From Microbispora amethystogenes (GTDB taxonomy: Bacteria > Actinomycetota > Actinomycetes > Streptosporangiales > Streptosporangiaceae): 64,000 nt of DNA. The translations under genes and the position numbers were made by a program. Within the stretch, counting starts at the first letter, position 1, and each line of letters starts with the position of its first letter. The stretch is from NCBI RefSeq assembly GCF_016863015.1, contig NZ_BOOB01000004.1:62001-126000 (forward strand). Direction: 5' to 3'. A model generated the notes under the pieces. It did no database searches. It saw nothing but the letters and a program-made list of their open reading frames with translations, and was not told the DNA's origin. Below are positions 1 through 10,730 of this stretch, one piece after another.

Positions 1-87
1 GATCTCACCGCGCATTCTGGTCGTCATAGGTGATCATCCCCCGCTTGACGAGATTTGTCTGTTATGGATCCGTCGTCGGCCCATACA

Positions 88-130
88 TTGACACATATTT
101 CCCGGCTGTGGTCTAGTCCGGACTAGACCA
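88..130 (+). promoter_or_regulatory. Promoter with doubled DasR-type (dre) operator
   Basis: A consensus -35 TTGACA (88-93) is followed after 18 bases by TCTAGT (112-117, 4 of 6 matches to TATAAT). Lying on the -10 is a perfect 22-base palindrome (109-130) built from TGGTCTAG, a 6-base centre TCCGGA, and CTAGACCA. TGGTCTAG is the half-site of the DasR-responsive element of Streptomyces. Each arm can be read as one imperfect dre, so two overlapping sites are possible. A repressor bound here would block RNA polymerase. Because the next gene encodes a DasR-like protein, autoregulation by amino-sugar phosphates is the natural inference. Confidence 0.7.
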
Positions 131-180
131 GTAAGAACCTTAACTTATCCACACGATCCGGAGCGAGAGGGGAGGGATCA

Positions 181-921
181 GTGGCCCAGATCGACCCGGA
201 CAGCCCGGTGCCCAAGTATTTCCAGCTACGGGAGATCCTGCTCGACCTCATCGAGAACAACGAGCTGCCGATCGGCGCGGCGATCCCCTCCGAACGTGAC
301 CTGAGCCAGCGCTTCGACCTGTCTCGTATGACGGTACGGCAGGCCGTCGACCACCTGGTGTCCGAGGGGCGGCTGCACCGTGTGCCGGGCAAGGGCACGT
401 TCGTGGCGCGGCCGAAGATCGAGCTGGCCCTCCAGCTCACCTCCTTCACCGACGACATGCGGGCGCGCGGCATGGAGCCGGGCTCCCGCGACCTGGACCG
501 GCGGGTGGTCCGGGCCAGTGCCCACCTCGCGCGGCAGCTCGGCATCCAGCCGGGCGACGCCGTCCACTTCATCGAGCGGCTGCGCACGGCGGACGGGGAA
601 CCGCTGAGCATCGAACGGGCGCACATCCCGGTCAAGCTCGCGCCCGACCTCGATGAGTTCGACCTGACCGGACGATCCCTGTACGCCCTGCTCGAGTCGC
701 GCTACGCGCTCGTGATGGACGCCGGGGAGCTGACCATCGACGGCGGCGTCGCCGACCCGAGCGACGCCGACCTGCTCAAGCTGCCCCGGGGCGGGGCCGT
801 GCTGCTGCTGCAGCGCCGGTCCTTCGCCGGCGGGGTCTGCGCCGAACTCGGCGTCTCGACCTACCGGGCCGACCGCTACCAACTCCGGACGCTCCTCGGA
901 GCCCCGGCCAGACGCCTCTAG
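181..921 (+). CDS. GntR/HutC-family transcriptional repressor, DasR-like
   Basis: A 246-residue regulator with an N-terminal GntR winged helix (about residues 10-75; SERDLSQRFDLSRMTVRQAV, then the wing GRLHRVPGKGTFVA) and a C-terminal UTRA effector domain (about 95-238). The segment ALQLTSFTDDMRARGMEP closely matches the same region of Streptomyces DasR, which senses glucosamine-6-phosphate and controls N-acetylglucosamine uptake. The GTG start at 181 follows a purine-rich ribosome site (gaggggaggg). The dre-like palindrome 50 bases upstream and the PTS transporter downstream fit an amino-sugar regulator. The family is clear; orthology with DasR is inferred. Confidence 0.85.
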   Translation: MAQIDPDSPVPKYFQLREILLDLIENNELPIGAAIPSERDLSQRFDLSRMTVRQAVDHLVSEGRLHRVPGKGTFVARPKIELALQLTSFTDDMRARGMEPGSRDLDRRVVRASAHLARQLGIQPGDAVHFIERLRTADGEPLSIERAHIPVKLAPDLDEFDLTGRSLYALLESRYALVMDAGELTIDGGVADPSDADLLKLPRGGAVLLLQRRSFAGGVCAELGVSTYRADRYQLRTLLGAPARRL

Positions 922-938
922 CAACCCCCCACATCCTG

Positions 939-950
939 GAGGAACAGCCC
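939..950 (+). promoter_or_regulatory. Orphan Shine-Dalgarno-like sequence at an IS junction
   Basis: GGAGGAACAG lies at 939-948, eighteen bases after the repressor stop, and abuts the right end of the TnpB element at 951. No start codon follows it at a usable distance on the plus strand. It may be the original ribosome site of a gene that followed the repressor, perhaps the EIIC gene, now cut off by the insertion. This is inference; the EIIC gene has another ribosome site of its own. Confidence 0.35.
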
Positions 951-1120
951 TTGACATCCTCCCCTCCCTGGAGGGAGGGGATTCCAACCCTCACAGGTTG
1001 GGCTTCCTGTTTCGCTGCCGGTTGCCCGCTCGGAGGTCTCCGTTGAGGTCTTACACCAGCTCCACAGGCGTTTCACCTCTCCGCCAGCCCGGCGGCGAGG
1101 ATGTTCCTGGCGGCGTTGAC
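951..1120 (-). ncRNA. Putative omega RNA (reRNA) of the TnpB element
   Basis: In characterised IS200/IS605 TnpB systems the guide RNA spans the 3' end of tnpB and the right end of the element, with the guide being the first bases outside the element. The tnpB 3' end, about 120 bases of trailer and the conserved terminal hairpin are all present here, so an omega RNA ending at 951 is expected. Its guide would be read from 950 downwards, complementary to the orphan ribosome-site region. Both ends are approximate and inferred by family analogy. Confidence 0.4.
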
Positions 1121-2191
1121 GTCCCGGTCGTGGACCGCGCCGCAGGCGCACACCCACTCCCGGACGTGCAACGACATCACATCTTGCAAGCTCCCGCAGG
1201 CCGAGCACAGCTTCGAGCTGGGAAACCACCGGTCGATCACGACGAGTGCCCGCCCGTACCACCGGGCTTTGTACTCCAGCATCGAGCGCAGTTCCCGCCA
1301 GGAGGCGTCGGAGATGGCGCGGGCGAGCGAGTGGTTCTTGACCATGTGGCGGACGGTCAGGTCCTCGATCACGACCGTTTGGTTCTCGCGGACGAGCGAG
1401 GTGGTCAGTTTGTGCAGGTGATCCCGGCGCCGGTCGGCGATCCGCGCGTGCAGGCGGGCGACCTTCACCCTGGCCTTGGCCCGGTTGGTGCTGCCTGCGG
1501 TTTTGCGGGCGAGCGCACGCTGAGCCCTGGCCAGCGCGCGCCGGTCGGCCCGCTCATGCCGGGGGTTGGTGATCTTCTCACCGGTCGACAGGGTGACCAG
1601 GGCGGTGATCCCCGCATCCACGCCAACCGCGTTCCCCGCCGGGTCGAAGGGGCGGATGGTCTCTTCCACCAGGAGGGACACGAACCATCGCCCGGCCGCG
1701 TCCTTGCTCACGGTCACCGTGGACGGCTCCGCCCCTTCCGTGAGGGGACGCGACCACACGATGTCCAGCGGGGCGTCCATCTTCGCCAGCGTGAGCCGTC
1801 CGTCGCGCCAGCGGAACGCCGAGCGGGTGTACTCGGCCGACGCCCGCGACTTCTTCCGCGACTTGAAGGTGGGGTACTTGGCCCGCTTGGCGAAGAAGTG
1901 GGCGAAAGCGGCCTGCAGGTGTCGCAGCGCCTGCTGCAACGGCACGGACGATACCTCGGAGAGGAACGTCAGCTCTTCGGTGCGTTTCCACGCCGTCAGC
2001 GCGGCCGAGGACTCCGCGTAGGAGACCCGGCGGCCTTCAAGGGTGTAGGCGCGGGTGCGTTCCTCAAGGGCCTTGTTGTAGACCAGGCGCACGCACCCGA
2101 ACGTCCGGGCAAGCTCGCAGGCCTGCTCGGGGGTGGGATAGAAGCGGTACTTGTAGGCCCGCTTCACCGTCTGCGCCACCCCGCACATCAT
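1073..2191 (-). CDS. tnpB: TnpB RNA-guided endonuclease (IS605 OrfB)
   Basis: A 372-residue TnpB. The N-terminal helix-turn-helix/WED region begins KRAYKYRFYPTPEQ. The RuvC nuclease shows all three acidic residues: D192 in GVDAGI, E276 in VIEDLTV and D357 in HDRDVNAARNI. These sit within a few residues of their positions in Deinococcus ISDra2 TnpB. The zinc ribbon is intact (C329, C332, C348, C350). Nothing suggests decay, so the protein is probably active as an RNA-guided nuclease. The start is unsettled: ATG at 2191, ATG at 2188, or an internal GTG (VAQTVKRAYKYRF). Confidence 0.92.
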   Translation of the reverse strand: MMCGVAQTVKRAYKYRFYPTPEQACELARTFGCVRLVYNKALEERTRAYTLEGRRVSYAESSAALTAWKRTEELTFLSEVSSVPLQQALRHLQAAFAHFFAKRAKYPTFKSRKKSRASAEYTRSAFRWRDGRLTLAKMDAPLDIVWSRPLTEGAEPSTVTVSKDAAGRWFVSLLVEETIRPFDPAGNAVGVDAGITALVTLSTGEKITNPRHERADRRALARAQRALARKTAGSTNRAKARVKVARLHARIADRRRDHLHKLTTSLVRENQTVVIEDLTVRHMVKNHSLARAISDASWRELRSMLEYKARWYGRALVVIDRWFPSSKLCSACGSLQDVMSLHVREWVCACGAVHDRDVNAARNILAAGLAER

Positions 2192-2325
2192 GCCACCCGA
2201 TCAGTCGACGATCCCGTGACTTCCGACAACGGTCCGCTTTGCGGCGAACCGCCTATCCCCGCCCTGCTCCGCAGGGAGTCCGATTTCTCCCCCGCCTTGA
2301 AGGCAAGGTTTCCTCGGAGGCTTCG

Positions 2326-3657
2326 ATGATGAGTTCCACCTCCGCCGACGCGGGCCTGCCGGCCGCACCCTCGGGCCAGAACGCGCTGTTGACCGCGCTG
2401 TCCCGGATCGGCCGCTCCCTGATGCTTCCGATCGCGGCGTTGCCCGCCGCGGCGCTCCTCCTCCGGATCGGCCAGGACGACCTGCTCGGCCGTACGGACA
2501 ACGCCACCCTGGACAAGATCGCGCAGGTCATCGGCGGCGCGGGCGGCGCCCTCTTCGACGCGCTGCCGCTGCTGTTCGCGGTGGGCGTCGCGGTCGGCTT
2601 CGCCCGGCGGGCCGACGGCTCGACCGCCCTGGCCGCGGTGGTCGGTTACCTCGTCTGGGACCGGGTCACCCACCTGATGTTCTTCGACGCCGCCGCGGAC
2701 GCGGCCGTGCACAAGAAGGTGGCGCAGTCCGTCCTGGGGGCGGACGGCAAGCCGGCCGAGGCGCTCAACCTGGCGTCGGCCAACCCGACCGGAGTGCTCG
2801 GCGGCATCCTCATGGGCCTCGTCGCGGCCGTCCTGTGGCAGCGGTACTACCGCACGAAGCTGCCCGCCTACCTGGCCTTCTTCGGCGGGCGGCGCTTCGT
2901 GCCGATCCTCACGGCGCTGGCCGGGCTCGTCCTCGGCGTCGTCTTCGGCCTGATCTGGTCGCCGATCGGTGAGGGGCTCACCAACTTCGGCGACTGGCTG
3001 GCGAACCACTCGACACTCGGCGCGGGCATCTACGGGATCGTGAACCGGGGCCTGATCCCCTTCGGCCTGCACCACTTCGTCAACTCGATCGTGTGGTTCC
3101 AGGTGCCGACCTGCGACACCCTCCACACCGCGGGCGACCTGAACTGCTACTTCGCCGGGCAGGACGGCGCCGGCGCGTTCATGGCGGGCTTCTTCCCGGT
3201 CATGATGTTCGGCCTGCCGGCCGCCGCCATCGCGATGTGGCGGGCCGCCCCGCCGCACCGCCGCGCCACCGTCGGCGGCATCATGATCTCCTCGGCGCTG
3301 ATCTCCTTCGTCACCGGCATCACCGAGCCGATCGAGTTCGCGTTCATCTTCGTGGCGCCGGTGCTGTTCGCGGTGCACGCGCTGCTCACCGGCGTCTCGA
3401 TGGCCCTGGTCGCGTTCCTGGGCGGGCGCCTCGGCTTCGGGTTCTCCGCCGGAGCCATCGACGCGGGCCTGAACGCGACGAAGGACAACACGCACAACTT
3501 CTGGTTGATCATGCTGATCGGCGTGGTCTACTTCGTCCTCTATTACGTGATCTTCAGCTTCCTCATCAAGAAGCTGAACATCATGACGCCCGGCCGGGAA
3601 CCCGAGCCCGATGTGGACTCCGGGGAGAGCGCCGAGACGGCGCGCGCCCGCGCCTGA
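2326..3657 (+). CDS. PTS transporter subunit EIIC, N-acetylglucosamine/glucose type
   Basis: A 443-residue membrane permease of the PTS glucose/GlcNAc superfamily. It imports sugar while the cognate EIIB phosphorylates it. The diagnostic motif GITEPIEFAFIFVAP is near residue 330, and there are about ten hydrophobic segments. There is no fused EIIB or EIIA domain, as in the split IIB/IIC GlcNAc systems of Streptomyces, and no EIIB gene lies in the window. ATG 2326 follows CGGAGG (2315-2320); ATG 2329 is equally possible. A strong terminator follows. The DasR-like repressor lies upstream, separated by the TnpB insertion. Confidence 0.9.
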   Translation: MMSSTSADAGLPAAPSGQNALLTALSRIGRSLMLPIAALPAAALLLRIGQDDLLGRTDNATLDKIAQVIGGAGGALFDALPLLFAVGVAVGFARRADGSTALAAVVGYLVWDRVTHLMFFDAAADAAVHKKVAQSVLGADGKPAEALNLASANPTGVLGGILMGLVAAVLWQRYYRTKLPAYLAFFGGRRFVPILTALAGLVLGVVFGLIWSPIGEGLTNFGDWLANHSTLGAGIYGIVNRGLIPFGLHHFVNSIVWFQVPTCDTLHTAGDLNCYFAGQDGAGAFMAGFFPVMMFGLPAAAIAMWRAAPPHRRATVGGIMISSALISFVTGITEPIEFAFIFVAPVLFAVHALLTGVSMALVAFLGGRLGFGFSAGAIDAGLNATKDNTHNFWLIMLIGVVYFVLYYVIFSFLIKKLNIMTPGREPEPDVDSGESAETARARA

Positions 3658-3681
3658 CGCGTCACGCCCCCTAGAGGGGAG

Positions 3682-3712
3682 CAGGGGCGCCCGGCGATCC
3701 CGGGCGCCCCTG
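3682..3712 (+). terminator. Rho-independent-type hairpin after the EIIC gene
   Basis: A perfect 13-base-pair stem CAGGGGCGCCCGG (3682-3694) / CCGGGCGCCCCTG (3700-3712) with a 5-base loop, starting 24 bases after the stop codon. There is no long T tract, as is normal for actinobacterial terminators. Confidence 0.8.
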
Positions 3713-3832
3713 TCGCGTTCTCCGCCAATTCCGGATGACCTTAATATCCTTCTCCATGCTCCACTAACAGGGGATGTTCTCCCCAGCTCGGCCGGACCTT
3801 CCCGGGCGAATGGCGGCACACGGCGGCGGCTC

Positions 3833-3860
3833 TTGGCAAAGTTGGCGGCCCCGGTATCAG
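3833..3860 (+). promoter_or_regulatory. Possible promoter of the Rv3235-like gene
   Basis: TTGGCA (3833-3838) and TATCAG (3855-3860) are separated by 16 bases and lie 60 bases before the ATG at 3920. This is a pattern match only. Confidence 0.35.
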
Positions 3861-3919
3861 GCGGGACGACCGCAACCTCTATTAGGCGTCAGATCCCGGC
3901 GCGCGAGAGCGGAGTCCCG

Positions 3920-4390
3920 ATGCCCAAGCCCGTCCCCCTGCCACGGCTCGCGTCCGTCCCCCCGGCCGATCCTCCGTACGACGAGCGGGACGGCGGTCCC
4001 GTGACGTACGGCGCGCTCGCCCTCGCCCCGGCCACCCTCCCGGCGCCGCCCGTGTCCTACCCGTACGGACGGCCGGGGGGCTCCCTCACCGACGAGCGCC
4101 GGCTGCGGGGGCTCGGCCAGGCGCTGGCGGAGATCCTGGCCGGCCGCAGGCCGCCGGAGACGGTGGCCGGCCGGCTCACCGAGCGGGCCTACCGCGAACT
4201 GGTCCGGGCCGGAAAGATGATCGACACCGAGCGGCCGCCGCTGACCGGCCTGCCGCACGTGCAACGGCCCGTGGACGGGGTCATCGAGATGTGCCTGCTG
4301 GTCAACTGTGGTCCGCGCAGCCGGGTGCTCGCCGTGCGGCTGGAGCGGCAGGGCATGCAGTGGCTGGTCACCGACTTCGAGACCGCCTGA
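3920..4390 (+). CDS. Rv3235-family protein (conserved actinobacterial, unknown function)
   Basis: A 156-residue soluble protein. The first 60 residues are proline-rich and probably disordered. The C-terminal 95 residues form a conserved alpha/beta domain (LGQALAEILAGRRPPETVAG through RLERQGMQWLVTDFE), as in the small proteins encoded convergently with secA in other actinobacteria such as M. tuberculosis Rv3235. ATG 3920 is chosen because GGAG lies five bases upstream and the frame before it has no conserved character. It is convergent with secA. No function is known. The position next to secA is the main support for family assignment. Confidence 0.8.
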   Translation: MPKPVPLPRLASVPPADPPYDERDGGPVTYGALALAPATLPAPPVSYPYGRPGGSLTDERRLRGLGQALAEILAGRRPPETVAGRLTERAYRELVRAGKMIDTERPPLTGLPHVQRPVDGVIEMCLLVNCGPRSRVLAVRLERQGMQWLVTDFETA

Positions 4391-4488
4391 CCCCGCGGGT
4401 TCCCGCCCCCGGCCTCCGGCGCTCCCGGTCGTGACCCTTGGCGTCGGCCCTACCCGGCCCCCCGTTCCCGCCCTTCCCCACGACATGG

Positions 4489-4522
4489 AAGGACCCCGCC
4501 GGACATGTCCGGCGGGGTCCTT
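4489..4522. terminator. Bidirectional terminator between the Rv3235-like gene and secA
   Basis: A perfect 34-base inverted repeat (AAGGACCCCGCCGGACA and its exact complement; centre 4505/4506) lies between the two convergent genes. It is flanked by A/T on both sides, so it can end transcripts from either direction. Confidence 0.9.
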
Positions 4523-4546
4523 CTCAGCTCAGGTCAGACCTGACGG

Positions 4547-7348
<2,802 letters not shown>

Positions 7349-7371
7349 TTTTAGTAAAGCTCCTCGCAGGT

Positions 7372-7400
7372 CTCACCCCGGCCGACCACCGGGGTGTGAG
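7372..7400 (-). promoter_or_regulatory. Hairpin in the secA 5' leader
   Basis: On the secA coding strand, CTCACACCCCGG pairs with CCGGGGTGAG (plus-strand 7400-7389 with 7381-7372), giving a 10-base-pair stem with a 2-base bulge. It ends about 14 bases before the GAGGAG ribosome site. It could act on secA translation or be part of the promoter region; the sequence does not decide. Confidence 0.4.
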
Positions 7401-7568
7401 GACGAGACATACTTCCCCGCTAACCATCGTAGGCGGTTCCATCACCAGACACAGCCACCCGCAATCGACGGAGCGCCGCGTCACAATCTCCTATCTCATA
7501 GGGAGAAAACCGCCCAGAGGGTTCCCCCGATGTCCCGACCGCCCGGCCCATCAGGTAGAAAACGGGGT

Positions 7569-7841
7569 ATGGCACAGAGCGGACACCAGGGCAGCCACGC
7601 GGGAAGCGCCAAATCGTGGCTCGCCGTCAGCATCATCCTCATCGGCTTCACGATCGGGGGCGTGGCGCTGACCCTCGGCCCGAACTGGCTCTTCGTGTGG
7701 ATCGGCGCGGGCATCTGCGCGGTGGGCGGACTGCTCGCCCTCGCGTTCGACATCTTCTCGGACGTGATCGTGGACGCGCCCCGGGAGATCCAGGTGCAGG
7801 AGCACCACTCCCCCTTCGAGCACCGGTCCATCGGTTCCTGA
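7569..7841 (+). CDS. HGxxPAAW-type small membrane protein
   Basis: A 90-residue protein with two transmembrane segments (about 20-40 and 45-68) and a short N-terminal cytoplasmic stretch, HQGSHAGSAKSWLAV, that looks like a variant of the HGxxPAAW motif of a small actinobacterial family. Function is unknown. ATG 7569 is chosen because the coding region upstream lacks hydrophobic or conserved features; the ribosome site is weak (gtagaaaacgggg). It is divergent from secA across a 220-base region and is followed by the AlkX-like gene. Confidence 0.75.
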   Translation: MAQSGHQGSHAGSAKSWLAVSIILIGFTIGGVALTLGPNWLFVWIGAGICAVGGLLALAFDIFSDVIVDAPREIQVQEHHSPFEHRSIGS

Positions 7842-7944
7842 AACAGGCACGGGGCCGCTGAAGCTTTCACCGGCCCGCCCGGGAGACCCGGCCCCAGAAC
7901 CGCCGTAGGCGTTTTGTCGGTCACCGCGTCTACCATCTCCTCCT

Positions 7945-9150
7945 GTGACCGACCTGACCGCCGACGAGGCCCGCAGGATCATCCTCCGGGCCCAGGGCTT
8001 CCTCGGCGCCGCCGCGCGCGCCGGCGGGGTTCCCGCCATGCTGCGGCGCGTCGGCGCCGTCCAGCTCGACACCATCTCCGTCCTCGCCCGCTCCCACGAG
8101 CTCGTCGCGTACGCGAGGCTCGGCGCGGTCGGCCGGGACGCGGTCGCGCGCGCCTACTGGGACTCCCCCGCCCGCGCCTTCGAATACTGGTGCCACGCCG
8201 CCTGCGTCCTGCCCATCGAGCAGTGGCCGCTGTACGACTTCCGCCGCCGCGCGTTCCGGGAACGGCGGTTCCGGTGGCACGAGGTGCCGCCCGTGGTCGA
8301 CAAGGTGCTGGAGCAGGTGCGCTCCGACGGCCCGCTGACCACCGCCGACATCGGCGGATCCAAGAACGGCGGCCCGTGGTGGGACTGGTCGGATACCAAG
8401 ATCGCCATTGAGTGGCTGCTCGACATCGGCGAGGTCGTCTGCACCCGCCGCGTCGGCTGGCGGCGGGTCTACGAGCTCGCCGAGCGCGCGGTCCCGGCGG
8501 AGCTGCTCGGCCTGGACCTGTCCGACGCCGAGTGCGTGACCCGGCTGACCGGCATCGCCGGGCGCGCTCTGGGCGTGGCCACCCGGGCCGACCTCGCCGA
8601 CTTCACCCGCGTCAAAGGCCCTCACGGCGCCCTGCTCGACGAGGCCCTGCTCAGCGGAGCGGCCGGCCTCGTGCCCGTACGGGTGTCGGGCTGGCCCGCC
8701 CGGCGCGGCGGGGGCGCGGGCGGGCCCAACGCCTGGGCCGACCCCGCGGCGCTGGACGGCGAGCCGCGCGGGCGGCACCGCACGGCGCCGTTGTCGCCGT
8801 TCGACTCACTGATCTGGGAGCGGGCGCGGGCCGAGCGCGTGTTCGGCCTCAACCACCGGCTGGAGGCCTACGTGCCGAGGGACAAGCGGGTCCACGGCTA
8901 CTTCGCGATGCCCGTGCTCGCGGGCGGCCGGATCATCGGCCGGGTCGACCCGGCCCGCGAGGGCGCCACCCTGGTCGCCCGCCAGGTCGGCTTCGAGCCC
9001 GGGGCGCGGGCCAGGGATGTGACGGCGATGAGCGACGCGCTGTGGGAGGCCGCGAGCTGGGTCGGCTGCACCGACGTACGCGTCGAGCGGGTCGGGACAC
9101 CCGAACTGGAGGCTCCGCTGCGCGCCGCCGTAACCCGCGACCCCCGCTGA
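7945..9150 (+). CDS. Winged-helix DNA glycosylase-like protein, YcaQ/AlkX family (HTH_42)
   Basis: A 401-residue member of the HTH_42 superfamily. E. coli YcaQ (AlkX) and Streptomyces AlkZ of this superfamily remove alkylated bases and unhook interstrand crosslinks. The catalytic-loop motif here is QLD (VGAVQLDTISVLARSHELV, about residue 38-40). That matches the Q-hydrophobic-D form of AlkX rather than the QxQ form of AlkZ. Three tandem winged helices are expected; PWWDWSDTKIAIEWLLDIGE is typical of the second. GTG 7945 starts the conserved part. No toxin biosynthesis genes are nearby, so general DNA repair is more likely than self-resistance. Confidence 0.82.
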   Translation: MTDLTADEARRIILRAQGFLGAAARAGGVPAMLRRVGAVQLDTISVLARSHELVAYARLGAVGRDAVARAYWDSPARAFEYWCHAACVLPIEQWPLYDFRRRAFRERRFRWHEVPPVVDKVLEQVRSDGPLTTADIGGSKNGGPWWDWSDTKIAIEWLLDIGEVVCTRRVGWRRVYELAERAVPAELLGLDLSDAECVTRLTGIAGRALGVATRADLADFTRVKGPHGALLDEALLSGAAGLVPVRVSGWPARRGGGAGGPNAWADPAALDGEPRGRHRTAPLSPFDSLIWERARAERVFGLNHRLEAYVPRDKRVHGYFAMPVLAGGRIIGRVDPAREGATLVARQVGFEPGARARDVTAMSDALWEAASWVGCTDVRVERVGTPELEAPLRAAVTRDPR

Positions 9151-9171
9151 CCACCGCGCAGGCTCAGAGGC

Positions 9172-9876
9172 TCAGGTGATCTCCAGCAGGCGCTCGCGTA
9201 CGGCGTAGACCACGGCCTCCATCCGGGAGTGCAGTTGCAGCTTCTCCAGGATGTTGCGGACGTGGTTCTTCACCGTGTTCTCGGAGATGAACAGGTCCTT
9301 GGCGATCTCGCGGTTGTTCATGCCCTTCGCGACCAGCCGCAGGACCTCCATCTCGCGATCGGTCAGACGGGGGACGGGAAGCTGCGGGGGCCGCTCGGCC
9401 TCCTTGCGGCTCATGTTCGCGAACTCGGTGATCAGCTTGGCCGCCATGGCCGGGTTGATGAGCGACTGCCCCTCGTGCACCCCGCGGACCGCGTCGGGCA
9501 CCTCGTCGATCTGGACGTCCTTGAGCAGATAGCCGGTCGCGCCCGCCTTGATCGCTTCGAAGAGGTCCTCCTCCTCGTCGCTGACCGTCAGCATGATGAT
9601 CCGGGTGCTCGGCACCGACTCCTTGATCTTGCGGGTCGCTCCGATGCCGTCCAGCTTCGGCATCCGGACGTCCATCAGCGCCACGTCCGGCATCAGCCGA
9701 TCGGCGAGTTCCACCGCCTCCTGGCCGTCGCTGGCCTCGCCAACCACCTCGATGTCCGCCTCCGCGGCCAGCGCGAGCTCCAGGCTGCGGCGGATCAGTG
9801 CGTGATCGTCGACGATCAGGACACGGATCGGCTCGCTTCTACCGGCTGCTCGAGCCGCCTCGTCGGATCGGGTCAC
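9172..9876 (-). CDS. NarL/FixJ-type response regulator (LuxR HTH), orphan
   Basis: A 234-residue response regulator. The receiver domain starts IRVLIVDDHALIRRSLE, with phosphoacceptor D69 in VALMDVRMPKLDG and the conserved T and K in IIMLT and GYLLKDV. The C-terminal LuxR helix-turn-helix is LTDREMEVLRLVAKGMNNRE, then IAKDLFISENTVKNHVRNIL. GTG 9876 is chosen because AAGGAGG lies four bases upstream. No histidine kinase is adjacent, so the partner is unknown. It lies downstream of hpf on the same strand, separated by 158 bases. Confidence 0.93.
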   Translation of the reverse strand: MTRSDEAARAAGRSEPIRVLIVDDHALIRRSLELALAAEADIEVVGEASDGQEAVELADRLMPDVALMDVRMPKLDGIGATRKIKESVPSTRIIMLTVSDEEEDLFEAIKAGATGYLLKDVQIDEVPDAVRGVHEGQSLINPAMAAKLITEFANMSRKEAERPPQLPVPRLTDREMEVLRLVAKGMNNREIAKDLFISENTVKNHVRNILEKLQLHSRMEAVVYAVRERLLEIT

Positions 9877-10034
9877 GGAACCTCCTTGCGGGGGCCAAGG
9901 ACGCTGGATCGCCATCATTACACGGGTTCCGGAGTGTTAGGGATCTTCGTCGCGCCGGACCGGGCCTCCTCCGAGGGTTCGCGCGGTGCCCCGGCCCGCG
10001 TTCGTCCGGGCCGGGGACCACACGAGGACCTGCC

Positions 10035-10730
10035 TCAGGGCTCGATGAGCCTGAGGAGACCGTAGTCGTAGCCGCGCCGCCGGTAGACGACGCTGGGCAG
10101 GCCGCCCTCCTTGTCACGGAAGAGGTAGAAGTCGTGACCCACCAGCTCCATCTCGAGGAGCGCCTGGTCGATCGTCATGGGGTCGGCCTTGTGGAACTTC
10201 TCGCGCACGATCAGCGGTCCGTCGCCCTCCATCTCGATGGGGACGATCGGCCCGGAATCCTCGACCCGCTCCTGCTCCGGCTCCCACTCGGCGACCGCCG
10301 GGGCCGCCTGCACCGCCGCGACCTCCGCGACCGGCCCGGGCTCCTCCCGGGCGGTGCGGACGACCCCCTGCGCGTCCTCCATCACCGCCGTGAGCTCGGC
10401 CGTCGAGGGCGGGCAGTTCTTCCCGTGGTGGATCTTGCGGCGGTCGGCGAGCCGCCTCAGCCGCTCTTCGAGCTTGCCGATGGCGATGTCCAGCGCCGAG
10501 AAGCGGTCGTCCGCGCACGCCTCGGCGCGGATGACGGGGCCACGTGAGTGGATGGTGAGCTCCACCCGTTCACGTTGCCCGCTCTGCCGGTGGTTGGACT
10601 CCTTGGAGACCTCCACATCGGCCTGGATGAGCTTGTTGTCCAGTCGTTGGATTCTGGCCAGCTTGGACGTCACATGATCACGGAAACGGTCACTCACTGT
10701 GGTGTGCCGTCCCTTGACGATGATTTCCAC
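10035..10730 (-). CDS. hpf: Long-form ribosome hibernation promoting factor HPF
   Basis: A 231-residue protein that inactivates and dimerises 70S ribosomes in resting cells. The N-terminal S30AE domain (about 1-105; EIIVKGRHTTVSDRFRDHV) binds the decoding region. A variable linker (about 105-165) leads to the C-terminal dimerisation domain, VREKFHKADPMTIDQALLEM followed by DFYLFRDKEGG. This two-domain form is normal for actinobacteria. GTG 10730 is preceded by GGGAGG at good spacing; an in-frame ATG at 10751 lacks such a site. A possible short upstream reading frame overlaps this start. The genomic position beside secA and comF matches other actinobacteria. Confidence 0.95.
   Translation of the reverse strand: MEIIVKGRHTTVSDRFRDHVTSKLARIQRLDNKLIQADVEVSKESNHRQSGQRERVELTIHSRGPVIRAEACADDRFSALDIAIGKLEERLRRLADRRKIHHGKNCPPSTAELTAVMEDAQGVVRTAREEPGPVAEVAAVQAAPAVAEWEPEQERVEDSGPIVPIEMEGDGPLIVREKFHKADPMTIDQALLEMELVGHDFYLFRDKEGGLPSVVYRRRGYDYGLLRLIEP

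Larger units (their letters stand above)
951..2310 (-). mobile_element. IS200/IS605-family element carrying only tnpB (IS1341-type)
   Basis: The element holds a tnpB gene and no tnpA. The right end (plus-strand 951-985) carries the near-universal IS605-type terminal hairpin, stem CCCCTCCC/GGGAGGGG (961-968 with 973-980) next to TTGACATCC. The left side (about 2240-2310) holds several small hairpins: GCGG/CCGC (2241-2252), CCCTG/CAGGG (2262-2276) and GCCT/AGGC (2294-2304). The right boundary is fairly firm; the left boundary is uncertain by tens of bases. Without TnpA the element depends on a transposase elsewhere. Confidence 0.75.

Noticed and set aside
2239-2325. Longer EIIC start within the IS left end
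   Set aside because: Residues upstream of 2326 come from IS hairpin sequence; a Shine-Dalgarno lies directly before ATG 2326.
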